64,000 bases of DNA from Wyeomyia smithii. Lineage: Eukaryota > Arthropoda > Insecta > Diptera > Culicidae. Below are positions 44,063-55,079 of the stretch, one piece after another; position 1 is the stretch's first letter; each line of letters starts with the position of its first letter. The stretch is taken from the NCBI RefSeq assembly GCF_029784165.1, contig NC_073695.1:53713967-53777966 (forward strand), in the 5' to 3' direction. The notes below the pieces were generated by a model. The model worked only from the letters and a program-made list of their open reading frames with translations, was not told the origin of the DNA and searched no databases. Made by a program: the position numbers and the translations under genes.

Positions 44063-44094
44063 GGTGGCTTTCAGCCATAGGCTGGTTCGCCACC
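44063..44094. repeat. Two-stem hairpin
   Basis: GGTGGC pairs with GCCACC and, inside, CAGCC pairs with GGCTG around an ATA loop. It sits directly after the TATA box of the preceding promoter-like copy. Confidence 0.5.
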
Positions 44095-44589
44095 GTAAAC
44101 TCGGCAACGATATCGTCAGTTGAGTTCAAGACTGACATAACTCAAAATCGATGTGATACTTATAACTCTAGATTTTTTGTAAATTTTCATACGGATCTTC
44201 GAACGGTGAAACTTAACAGTATTAGGGAACATTTGCCATCAATAACTTAAAACTGTGAAATTTTGATTCGTGCTAGTCTTGAAATCAACTGACTAAATAT
44301 TTCGTGACAATGCGATGTCATGAATAAAAGTGCACAAAAATACTTTATTTCACAGCAGATCCTAGCGTACATAACGTAGAATTCGAGTTTGTTGGTGTTA
44401 TTGGTTTTCGAGCTAGTGGAATTATGGTGCTTACTAACAACCACGACAAGCACGATATCGAAATTTCTAAATAAAATTGATTTGGTGTTGAAGAATGTAT
44501 AATGAAGGAAGAAATATCGGGAAGCCTGAGAATAAACATGAGCAAGCCATCAAACAAATGGCATGATTCTGGCAAGATTCAAACCTTCG

Positions 44590-45270
44590 CGCTAGTCTAA
44601 GTCGTTAGCTATCCGTCTCTTTATCTCACGGTTAACCACATGTGTCAAATAATTCCCCGTCCATCACCACCTCAGTACCAACATCCGACGGGCTACCATG
44701 CTCTCTACCAGCCACCATGTACTTAGTTTTGGCAGAGCTTCCCTCTTGAGAAGTCCAAAGATCTCTTCCACCACTCCCTTACACCATGAAAGTATCAGAA
44801 TTCTCGCCGACCACTTTGACGCATGATATTAAACCTTCAAGGGAGACTCTAATGAGCCTAATCTGTTTTGTTGGGAAACTATGTTCGTCCATTGTCCACC
44901 ATAACTCATTTTTCTGAACTGAATCATACGCAACCCTGAAGTTTATGAACAGATGGTGAGTCGGCAAGTTGAACTTCCGAAATTTATCGACGATTTATCG
45001 CAAGATAAACATTTGGTCTGTAGTGGAGCGTGCCCCTCGAAAATTACATTGATATTTACCAACAAAGGTTTCCTACAATACCCTCAGACTGTGACACAGG
45101 ATGCAGGAGAGCATTTTATACATGGTATTAGGAAGAGTTAGGCCGCGAGAATAGCTACTATCGATACGATGGCCCTACTTGTGGATGAGGCATATGAGAT
45201 CTTCCAATCAATCCGAGGGTAATTCTTCATCAGACCAAACTCTCAGCATGAACCGTTGGATGACATAATA
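44590..45270 (-). pseudogene. RTE-type RT fragment
   Basis: The minus strand from about 45,270 reads, with stops, MLRVWSDEELP, then RGARSTTDQMFILR, and, in the open part 44,967-44,779, THHLFINFRVAYDSVQKNEL and LIRVSLEGLISCVKVVGE. These match the HLFIDFKAAYDSV block of the RTE copies at 34 and 62 kb. The palm and C-terminus are lost or unreadable below 44,770. Confidence 0.8.
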
Positions 45271-45689
45271 CCGCTGCACAGTGGTCAATAAGGTAAAAAG
45301 TGTAACTTAATTTCATAGCGCCTTTCTCCTTCACCATAGCTTAGTAGTGTCTTCGGAACAATTGTTTGTATGGATGCCCCGCATAATCGCAAATCGTCAA
45401 AAAATTTGAAAAGTTTACTATACTAAAAATAAAAACCTAAATTAATCCACCTAGCGGTCAGACCCAGCCTTTCTCATTCAATTTTTTATTTGTAAATACA
45501 GATTTACGTGAACGCTTCAATCCAATAAATGTATATTCACTCTTTAGGTTCTAAAATATTGATGTTGTAATCTATACATAGAAAAATGCAGTCCGGTCTG
45601 TCTGTCTGTCTGATCCATATAGGCTCGTAAACTACCGAACCGATCGACGTGAAAATTTGTATGTAGGGGTTTTTGGTGCCGATAAAGGT

Positions 45690-46215
45690 TCCTATGATAG
45701 TTTGAGACCCCTCCCTCTTCTGGAAGGGAGGAGTCCCATACAAATGAAACATAAATTTCTGCACAACTCAAGAACAAACCAAGCAAATGAAACCGAATTT
45801 GGCATGTGGATGTGTCAAGGGGTAACTAATATGTCCATAATAGTTAAATGAAACACAAATTTGTGCACATCTCGAGAACTAATCAACAAAATGGAACAAA
45901 ATTTGGCAGATAAATGTTTTTAGTGGTAACAAATATGTACATAATGGTTTGACACCCGAATCCTTCTTCTATAAGGGAGGGGTCCCATAAAAATGAAACA
46001 CAAATTTCGCACAGTGCAAAGAACAATCAAGAAAATACAACCAAATTTGGTATGTGAATGTTTTTAGAGGTAACAAATTTGTCCATAAAGGTTCGACGCC
46101 CCTCCCTCTTCTGGAAGTACATGTTTCTTCACAAATTTCTGCACATCTCGCGAACTAATCAACAAAATGGAACCATATTGGCAGGTGAATGTTTTTAGTG
46201 GTAACAAATATGTTC
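45690..46215. repeat. Tandem module A, about 130-150 bp units
   Basis: The segment AATGAAACACAAATTT-x-TGCACA-x-AGAAC recurs near 45,744, 45,848, 45,993 and 46,128, with GGTAACAAATATGTCCATAA and CCCTCCCTCTTCTGG in between. Units are diverged. Confidence 0.75.
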
Positions 46216-46249
46216 CATAATCGACCTCAGACAACATTTTGGATTATAA

Positions 46250-46865
46250 GATGGCAACTTCCGGTTTCTGGAAAACAGCCAAAAATGGCCGATTCCCACC
46301 CAATATAATAATATCCGGATCTTGAATAATACACAGGAGCTAAAATCGACCACAGATAGCATTTTTAATTCTAAGATGGCGACTTCCGGTTTCTAAAAAC
46401 AGCTGAAAATGACCAAATACCACCCAATATGAGTTTTTCTTTAACCAGTATGCCGTTCAAAATCCAGAAATTGTCTCCAAATGCCATTATGAAATCCAAT
46501 ATGGCTACTTCCGGTGTCGGAAAAACAGCGCAAACGACCAAATACCACCCAATATGGGTATTTCCGGAACCGTATTGATGCACTGGAGCCACAAATCGAC
46601 TTCAGACAACATTTTGAATTGTAAGATGGCAACTTCCGGTAGCTGGAAAACAGCCTGAAATGGACGATTCCCATTAAATATGAGTATTTCTGGAACCAGA
46701 AAGATGCACAGAAGCTAAAAATTGATCACAGACACAGTCTTGAATTTCAAGATGGTGACTTCCGGTGTCTGGCAAACAGCCGGAAATGACCAAATACCAT
46801 TTAATATGAATGTTTTCGGAACCAGAATTACGCCCAGATGACAGAAATTGTTATGAAGTTTGTTA
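46250..46865. repeat. Tandem module B, about 125 bp units
   Basis: Five units start with ATGG-x-x-ACTTCCGG at about 46,254, 46,377, 46,503, 46,626 and 46,754. Shared pieces are AAAACAGCC, ATTCCCACCCAATATGA and TTTCCGGAACC. The spacing is very even (about 123-128). Confidence 0.85.
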
Positions 46866-47039
46866 TTTGTGAGTTTGAGAGATGGCTCGTTCGTATGACA
46901 CTAGTAATGTTCAAATAAGTCATGTACTCTTTAAGATAATAGACTTTCGTTGTATTGTTAACAATTTAATACATAACAGTTGCTTATGTTCGATTATAAT
47001 CAAATGAAATGGGAACGTATAGGGCAGCCAAACTTTGAA

Positions 47040-47770
47040 ACCACGTGTTCAGTCATAATTCATCAGTTAACCCTTAACTAGTCCGCTCATCTGATTTTAA
47101 TATTGATCAAATCGGTTGTGTAGTTTCTGAGATAATGAAGTTTCGTGATTTTCACAAGTCGGTACATTACAGATGAAGTTACAGTCCGATTACAGTAAAA
47201 TTGAATAGGGTTTTCTGAGGCAGCTAGACCATTCATTTGACACTAATTTTGTGGAAATCTGGTTAGCCATCTCTGAGAAAAGTAAGTGAGTCCAAGTAGT
47301 CATCGGAATATGTTCCTTTGCATAGCTGGATTTCACATTTTTAAACATAACAGGCAAACTAATAGTCCGATTGCAAAACAAATCAATAGGGTCTTATGGG
47401 GCAACTAGACCTTCCATTTGACACTGATTTTATGATAATCGGTTAAGCCATCTCTGAGAAACATGAGTGAGATTAAACAGTCTTCAGAACACGTTTCTTT
47501 TCATAACTTTTAAACAAAATGTTCAATCTTCATAAAATTCAAAACTTAGGGGTTTTCCAGGTAGCCCGTTGTTCAAATCGGTTGTGTAGTTTTTGAGATA
47601 ATGATGTTTTATGATTTTTACTATTTGATACATAACCTCAAAACTAAAAATCCGATTACAATGAAATTGAATAGGGTCTTATGGGACAACAAGACCTTTC
47701 ATTTGCAATTAATTTCATGAAAATCGGTCCAGCCATCTCTGAGAAAAGTGAGTGAAAATAAAAATCTGCA
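47040..47770. repeat. Tandem module C and CA microsatellite
   Basis: GTCCGATTACA..AATTGAATAGGGT recurs near 47,183, 47,361 and 47,650, each followed by CATCTCTGAGAAA-x-GTGAGTGA about 100 bases later. A CACACATACA microsatellite closes the module at 47,770-47,806. Confidence 0.75.
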
Positions 47771-48117
47771 CATACTCACACACACATACACACACACACA
47801 TACAGAAAATGCTCAGCTAATCGAGCTGAGTCGAGTGATATATGCCATTCGGCCCTTTGGAGCACTTTTATACTTTCGGTTTTGCAAGTGATTGCTATAC
47901 CTTTCTAGGAGAAAGGCAAAAAAAACAAACTTTTTGTGTTAAGAGATAGAGGAATGGTTTATTCAGAAGTTGTTGAAAATTCAAAAATATGAAACTTTGT
48001 TGAACAAATGAAAATCTTATCTTTTTTCGGTACAAAGTTATAAAGTATATTATATGAAACTTACTTAAAAGTTAAATTTTGTACTTAACTTTTGCTAGTT
48101 GTTCGAAAAAATTGCTA

Positions 48118-48385
48118 GGGCACACAACACACACATTTTTGCCAAAGACCATATATTTCCAGGACTTTTTCTTATAAAGTTATATCGTATTTTAGCTTAG
48201 TTTTTAGATAACTTCAAGAACGTATACATTTAGTTAGTTACATTTTACAAGAAAACGTTGTTCTAAAGAAGCATTAGGACATACAAAACAAACGTTTATG
48301 TTGAAGGCCAAACATCTCCAGGATTTTTCCTTACAAAGTTTTAGCCAATTTTAACTTATTTTTCCGATAATTTTAAGAACGTACA
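48118..48385. repeat. Diverged tandem duplication, about 150 bp offset
   Basis: 48,118-48,235 and 48,270-48,385 share CTCCAGGA-TTTTTCCTTA, TTTTAGCTTA-like and AACTT(C)AAGAACGTA. The LTR-like insertion lies exactly at the end of the second unit. Confidence 0.55.
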
Positions 48386-48750
48386 TGTGAACTCTGGTGC
48401 GGTTCTTCTCATCCGTTGGCACTCGGTACTAATCCACTCATTAACCGTGGCTGTCGCGACTGTACCCAACACAACTCGCGATGTCTCCACTTGTCATTCA
48501 AATCCCTCGTTATCCTGAATTTTAACCAATGTGGATCACGTTTGGTCCTCTAAACAAGCTACGCATTTGCATCTCGGATGACAATCTCGCTGGCGTGTCA
48601 AGGGCGGTCTTTGTACGGGTTTTCAAGGAGCTAATAAAACCCTTCTTTATCATTGGTCAGTACGAACAAATTTATTAGGCGGTAATTTTGGATTTTTTCC
48701 AGAGATTCTCTTACTCAACAACAAACACGCTCGGCGAGAAATGAGAGTAT
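48386..48750 (+). mobile_element. Solo-LTR-like insertion with 5-bp duplication
   Basis: A 365-bp GC-richer block starting TGTGAACTCTGG and flanked by GTACA on both sides (48,381-48,385 and 48,751-48,755). It holds an AATAAA at 48,633-48,638. A 5-bp duplication with a TG start fits a solo LTR of a Ty3 or BEL element, but the right end (GAGAGTAT) lacks the usual CA, so the call is tentative. Confidence 0.45.
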
Positions 48751-48753
48751 GTA

Positions 48754-49571
48754 CAGTCCCTCTACACTTAGAGGCCAGTCAACGTGTTGTCTGAATGTTC
48801 AAAAATAGAAACTCGGAGAAGTTAACTACTACTAATACTAACTTCTATCTATCTCTGTGTTCTGATGTGTACTTTCGATCAACAATTAGTTTCAGTGCAG
48901 CTGAGATGTTCGTTAATCGGATGGGAAGAAAAATATCACTAACATGGCAAAGGACACATTTATGAGTCACTTTTGGCATTCAAAATTATTTAGTCTATAA
49001 AACCGTCATTGTTGTAAAATCTTAATAATAATTTGATTCATTCAGTCTTGATGCATTATGATGCAGAAGTAATACAAATAGCCAAAATATGGACTGACCC
49101 ACAATTGTGTACCGCAAAATGTAATATTATTACGATCATGTGTCACTTCGTTCAACCCTTTCTAACGCACCAAGAATTATATCATCATATCTTGACATAA
49201 AATAGTTTGTTGTGCCTACAATTGTTCCATAAACTTTTATATGCTGCCTCAGAGCATCACTGGGCATTTTCTTCAAAATACTACAGTTGACAGTAATTTT
49301 AGTTAGTTTACAAAGTGTTCAGCTTGAATTTTCTCGTGAAGCTATAATTTTAAATGATTAACCTTGTGAGCGTTAGAGGATTAATGCACCGGGTAGAATT
49401 ATTACTTTTTGTGACATCTGCAAATTTAAACCATTTCCGTCGTTTAAATAAGATTACAACTGAGTTGAAAAAATGCCATTGCTAATGAAAATTGCTCAGT
49501 TTCGTGAGAATAGACGTATTTTCGTAAAAGTGACTCACAATTGTAGCTGACCCATAATCGTGGAGGGACTG
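48754..49571. mobile_element. MITE-like segment with inverted ends
   Basis: CAGTCCCTCTAC at the left and GTGGAGGGACTG at the right form an inverted pair of 12 bases with one mismatch. Inner pieces (GAGTCACTTTTGG, TGACCCACAATTGTG) recur inverted near the right end. No clear target duplication. The LTR-like insertion abuts the left end. Confidence 0.5.
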
Positions 49572-49599
49572 TTTATGTATGTCGGTTTTATTCGAAATT

Positions 49600-51290
49600 G
49601 CATCTAAACAAGAAGCTTTGCGCAAACGCATTGTACAGTTCTATCTAACCTGCTAAAAAATTTGGCAAACAGAGTTAAAAGCGAAAATGTTCCGGTTTCA
49701 AATGTGTATAGAGCAAAATCATTTCAAATGACCTGGAAATACGCGAAAATTTAATCGACCATTTTTGATTTGAATGAAACTTTGCACACGTATTTGGCTT
49801 AGCAAATTGAGCATTTTTCACGAATGGAGAGATTTTTTACACCCATGAGATACATTCTAAAAGGGCGTATGTCTTTTGGCATAGGTTTTATTCGAAGCAT
49901 TGTAGTCCAGAAACCGTTGGTTGTATAGAAAAACTGTCTGAGAATGAGTTGTAGGGAATTAAAATGCATCATAAAAAAATTACACACTGTACGAAAAAAA
50001 ATTTTTTTTGATCAAAAAACATTAAAAATAAACATTAAATTTCAATTTAAAAAAAAAAAAGTTGAATTTTTTTTTTATTCTTTTTTAAATATACTTGACG
50101 TTGAAACGCAACTTTTAAAAAAAAGTCCAGGATGGAGAAATGGAAAATATTTTTTATATGGTAGATTGATTTTGTTAAAAAATTCAAATTCAAACATTTT
50201 TCAAAAAAAATTTATTCTGATGATTTTAAAAAATGCAGAAAGTCATTTTAAATCAAAAAGCTCTTGGTAGTTAACATTCTAAAGGCATTGGTTTTCGAAT
50301 TATTTCTAATTTAAGCTCGAAAAATTATTAAAATTTAGGATAATACACGTTTTTCTTAATTTGTCCGTGGTTCTCCAGCAAAAACCATACGTTCATTGGA
50401 ATGCTTGATCAGAAATATACAATTCATTCTTTGACAACAAAACGATTGGATAAATAACTCAGGCGCTGTACCTTAGCCTACCTACACGTTCCCCTTTGCC
50501 GAATGTTTTAAAAAATATATGTTTGTCGTGCAACACTACCTACTTGTAAAGTACGCTAGCAATATCCTATAATATCTGTTTTCGTATATAAATACGATTG
50601 CACTTCTTTAGAAGTGTTAGTAACAGTTTGCATTTTGTGAAGATGACAATGATATCTCTTCGAGATATTTTAAATTTTGTGACAATTTGTAAAATTTGGC
50701 ACAGAAAAAAAAAATTAACAGTGTATACATTTTTCCTAGAACCGCAATTTTATTTCCTATAACTTTGCTGAAGACACCATTTCAATCAAACAGCCGTTTG
50801 TCTGAGATAGAAATTTTTATCCATCAGTCACCGTTTTGGATGGGCCCTTTTGGGACAGCAGTCGCGAATCTACATGAAGAACTGATATCATAAAATGACC
50901 GTTTTATCTGTGAAAAGTTTCAGCGAAATCGGAAATGACAGGCTAAAAAAATTGTTCTAACCTATTTTCCATTAAATGCCTCAGGTATGGGTTGAAAAGT
51001 TCTGAGTGTTCAAACCGTAGAATTTTATACACTTTTGATATTTACTAGCGAACCACACACACTCGAACGCAGTCCCTGCAACATGCCTATTGCTTGTGGG
51101 TCCATAAAAGAAAATATAATAACTTTTTTTTCTACAGATAGGTTATCAACGTGCTTTAACTTTTGGTATAAAAGGGTAACTTTAAAAGGTAATACAAGGA
51201 TGGGTGCGGTATTTCAGTGTAAACTAGAGTGCCCGTATACAGAGTGGCGACACTGTCAAAATTGCAAAAAAAAAAAATATCTGTCAGTGT
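49600..51290. other. No gene recognised
   Basis: Very AT-rich; A-runs near 50,050 and T-runs near 50,070 produce a Lys/Phe-rich chance frame (49,944-50,270). 50,700-50,960 resembles 4,150-4,230 and other MITE-type sequence. Confidence 0.4.
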
Positions 51291-51299
51291 CAGTTCATT

Positions 51300-51447
51300 G
51301 AACTGCATTCGGATGAGGCCGGCGCTGGTATTGCCTAAAATAGAGATAAGGGTCACCAGTTTTTACACATTGAGAATAAAAGTTAGTCACAAGCATCACC
51401 CGTTGGTTCTCTGTGTATTTACAGCTGATCTGGCAATAACAAAGAAA
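51300..51447 (+). repeat. Dispersed repeat, copy B
   Basis: The partner of 50-192 in opposite orientation. The frame 51,229-51,450 keeps NCIRMRPALVLP, VTSFYTLRIKV and LVLCVFTADLAIT. Outside the shared 145 bases the two loci differ, which sets the repeat ends roughly. Confidence 0.6.
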
Positions 51448-51767
51448 TAGCACAGAGATTGGATTTTTCGGTATTTTTTCTCAATACTAGAAATAACTAC
51501 CTTTAATTTGATTCTAAAAGATCTAAAATCGATCAACTGGTTCAAAAGTTATGATTTTTTAGAAACAAAATATATCGAGTAAAACCCTTTTTATGGTTAC
51601 CCTATTTCGGAACCATTGGAATTTCTCTAAATATATACAGTCAACCCCTTTCTAGAACGACTAAACGTAATAATCCAATGCAATCTAGGTAGTGCTAATC
51701 CGATCTCAGCCATAATGACGATCGTCAGAGCTCCAACCGATCTGCTGCCACCACCCGTGCTGCTACT

Positions 51768-52696
51768 GTGAACAAACATCTTCTGACAGTGTACTACCAG
51801 AATGTGAGAGGCCTACGAACCAAGACGAAAGATTTGAAGCTGATGCTCTCTAGTTGTGACTACGATATTTTGGTGTTCACTGAAACCTGGCTCCGACCCG
51901 ACATAAGCGATCCAGAGCCTTCGACTGAATACTGTCTGTTTCGATGTGAGTTAACCAGCAATTTTTCAAGGGGCGGTGGAACACTTGTTGCAGTAAAATC
52001 CAATCTCCAGATTGTGATCATCTTGAGCAAATGGTTGTTCGGATCGATTTTCGTACTCGCTCACTTTATCTGTGTTCCGTTTATTTGGCTCCAAACTCTG
52101 CCATAGATTTATACAAGGCTCACTGTGCGGCAATTCTTGACATCTCTGATCGTCTAAAAGACGCTGATATTCTGATGGTTTTGGGAGACTATAATTAGCC
52201 GATTCTCGTGTGGCAAATTGATGAAGATCTTCATGGTTATTTACCCACTAATGCATCTTCCGAACACGAATTAGAACTCTCTGAATCACTGCTTGCTTAC
52301 GTACTTCTACAAGTTAATTAGTTTACAAATTCAATGGGACGGTTGCTTGATTCAGCTTTTGTTAACGTACCTGATGAGGTGGAAGTGTTTGAACCCGCTG
52401 AGCCACTCCTACGAGTTGATCCTTTTCACAAGCCGTTAGTCATTTTGCTTGATGTTAACAATGACGTTTTCGAGGAAAGTGAGCAACAAACTGGTTTTAT
52501 GGTGTTGAACTTTAGAAACTGTGACTTCGATGCTTTAAATAACGTCATTATGTCTATCGACGGGGGCCACTATCTAACAGGTGATTCAATTGATGTGGTT
52601 GTGTCTATCTTCTATGAAAAACTGTTGGAAGTTCTGACTGAAAATGTCCCGCGTAAACGAAGACGTCCTTCCAGCGTTCCAATGCGTAAGCCTTGA
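51768..52696 (+). pseudogene. Jockey-type endonuclease, broken
   Basis: Begins LTVYYQNVRGLRTKTKD, then FTETWLRPDI and SRGGGTLVAV. After a frame break it reads LGDYN with a stop, then MGRLLDSAFVN and VDPFHKPLVILL, where SDHxP is expected. The motif order is that of Jockey-clade AP endonucleases. The stop directly after LGDYN and the altered SDH site show that it is inactive. Confidence 0.82.
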
Positions 52697-52837
52697 TAGA
52701 CAGCTGAGCTTCGCCAAATGAAGAACATGCTTCGTAAAATGCGAAAACGTTATTTTAACACAAGAACCACAGAAAATTGCAACTCTCTTCGTGACATGGA
52801 AGCTGTATATAAAGAACACCTTGCTGAAACGTATAGG

Positions 52838-53049
<212 letters not shown>

Positions 53050-53084
53050 TTAGAGCATAACTTGAGGCAGAATCCGAAGTCTTT

Positions 53085-54126
53085 TTGGAAAAATATCAAG
53101 TCTTCGAAGGCGAGCCCCAGGAACCATCCAATGTTGAACATTACGGGACAAGTTCTAACTCCAATTACGAAGCGGCCAATTTCTTTGTAAATGTTTATAG
53201 CACAGTGACACCCGCTTTGCATCCAGACTCCTTTCAGCGAGTACCAACGTATGACATCAATCTCCCAGTATTTACTCTTTCTACCAGCGAAGTTCAAACA
53301 GAACTCGAACACATTGACCCGACTAAAGGAGCCGGGGTCGATGGATTACCGCCACTGTTCCTGAAAAATTGTGTATCTTCATTGGCTTTTCCTGTTGCTT
53401 GGCTCTTCAATCTATCGCTTTTAAATAAGACTTTCCCAGATATCTGGAAATTTTCCAAAATTGTGCCTATACATAAGTCAGGCAGTACTCATCATGTAGA
53501 AAATTATCGTGGTGTATCAATCTTGTGTTCATTTGCAAAGGTATTCGAAAAAATGATTCAAACTGTACTCTACAGAGCTGTGAAATCTGTTATATCAGAG
53601 CACCAACATGGATTTCTGCAGCATAGGTCAACAACGTCTAACTTAATGTGTTACATGAACTACTTGTTTAAAGAAGTCGAAAACAGAAAGCAAGTTGACT
53701 CGGTTTATTTCGACTTTTCTAAAGCGTTCGATGTTGTTCCACGCCATTGAAAAGTTCAAGCATATGGGATTACCAGACCATATCACCGAATGGCTACACT
53801 CCTACCTCTTAAATCGAAAAGCATCAGTCTGTGTTAACTCAGCGTACTACAGAGAATTCGTCATCACTTCAGGTGTGCCTATACCGAGTAGTTTCATCCG
53901 AGCTGGACTGTTGAATGTTACTAAATGCAAATTGATCACATTTACTCGTCGCCTTGATGCAACCAATTATCCATACCACATCAATAGCATTACGCTGGAA
54001 CGGGTCCAGTCCATTCGCGATCTAGGTGTCACAATAGATTCTGAGTTGCAGTTCCACGATCACATATCAATCGCTACAGCTAAAGCATTTGGGGTTGTTA
54101 CGAAGGCAAACATCCGACTTCACTGA
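53085..54126 (+). pseudogene. Jockey-type RT lacking the catalytic box
   Basis: Reads GAGVDGLPPLFLKNCV, VPIHKSGSTHHVENYRGVSI, HGFLQHRSTTSNLMCY and YFDFSKAFDVVPRH (first catalytic Asp). After a frameshift at 53,750 it goes on with HMGLPDHITEWLHSYLLNR and ITSGVP. There it jumps at about 53,878 directly to LLNVTKCKLITFTRRLD: the PQGSxLGP...YADD segment of about 60 residues is missing. The rest (SIRDLGVTIDSELQFHDHIS) is normal. Confidence 0.86.
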
Positions 54127-54538
54127 TGTCAATACCCTAAAAACGCTTTTCTGTACCTTGGTTCGCAGCATCCTAGAGTATGCGGTCGCAATCTGGGCAC
54201 CGTATCAGGTGACTCTTACTGCTAAAATTGAACGAATACAAAAGAAATTTGTAGATTATGCATTACGCAGACGCTTATCGCTTATCAGCTTAGAAACTTT
54301 ATCGACTCGTCGGATCAAGCTTCAGCGGATTTTCATATTCGACATAATCGAAGGGAACATTGACTGTCCGAAACTGTTGCAGCAAATCAACTTTAACATC
54401 TCTCGACGTAATCTTCGAAGCTTCTCAGCCATCAGTCCATTTAGCTCAAGTTTAAGAGCATACAATGATGTAAGCAGTTTCCACGAGTATGGTATGTCGA
54501 AAACGTCTTTTAAAACTAGGATTAGACACATAGTTTAA
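54089..54538 (+). pseudogene. Jockey-type ORF2 C-terminus
   Basis: Continues in a new frame with TLKTLFCTLVRSILEYAVAI and WAPYQVTLTAKIERIQKKFV, the thumb and tail typical of Jockey ORF2. It ends with stop TAA at 54,536-54,538 after KTSFKTRIRHIV. Confidence 0.8.
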
Positions 54539-54584
54539 GATTTTGTTTGTACGATTTTACATCGAAGACGAAGAAACAATAAAG

Positions 54585-55075
54585 AATTTCGCGATAGTTC
54601 TGACAAGACTACGATTAGGACATACCAATTATACTCAAGGATAATCCCCCAATCTGTGATTCTTGCAAACAAAACATATCTGTTCAACATATATTTGAAC
54701 ATTGCTCTAAATATACTGCGATACGAAAAAGCTTTTTCATTTATGGTATTGATGCCCTCAAAGATAACATGAAGAGTATAAAAAATGTTATAAACTTTAT
54801 GAAACAAACAGATTTATATGATTTCATTTAAAGTTCTCCTATTTCTATAATTGTAACCAACAATATTATGTTATTAACGAAAAACATTTGAAGAACAAAT
54901 AATAAACTGTTAAGAAAAACGCTTGTAAATATTGGTACCATAAGTTAGCTTTAGAGTAATGTATTTGTAATGTAAATTCTTTCTTTCCTGTAATGTATTG
55001 TATAACCTCACGGCCCAAATAGCCCTAGTTGTGCTGGTGACCGACCAAATGTAAATAAATAAATAAATAAATAAT
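54585..55075 (+). pseudogene. 3' end of an I-type element joined to the Jockey copy
   Basis: Immediately after the Jockey stop, broken frames read LTRLRLGHTNYTQG, then PPICDSCKQNISVQHIFEHC and NFMKQTDLYDFI with stop. RLGHTxxT followed by C-x2-C and H-x4-C is the C-terminal zinc-like tail found after RNase H in I-superfamily proteins. A 3' UTR and a TAAATAAATAAA tail (about 55,052-55,073) follow. This is a different element from its neighbour. Confidence 0.72.
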
Positions 55076-55079
55076 TCCT

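Larger units (their letters stand above)
45440..47935. mobile_element. Composite repeat element with three tandem-repeat modules
   Basis: Begins near CAGCCTTTCTCATTC (45,468) and ends near CTTTCTAGGAGAAAGGC (47,914-47,930), where AGCCTTTCTC / GAGAAAGGC form a short inverted pair that may be the ends. Inside are three unrelated arrays (see the following entries). No coding sequence; every frame is a repeat by-product. I read it as one large non-autonomous element or old satellite-rich insertion (inference). Confidence 0.5.
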
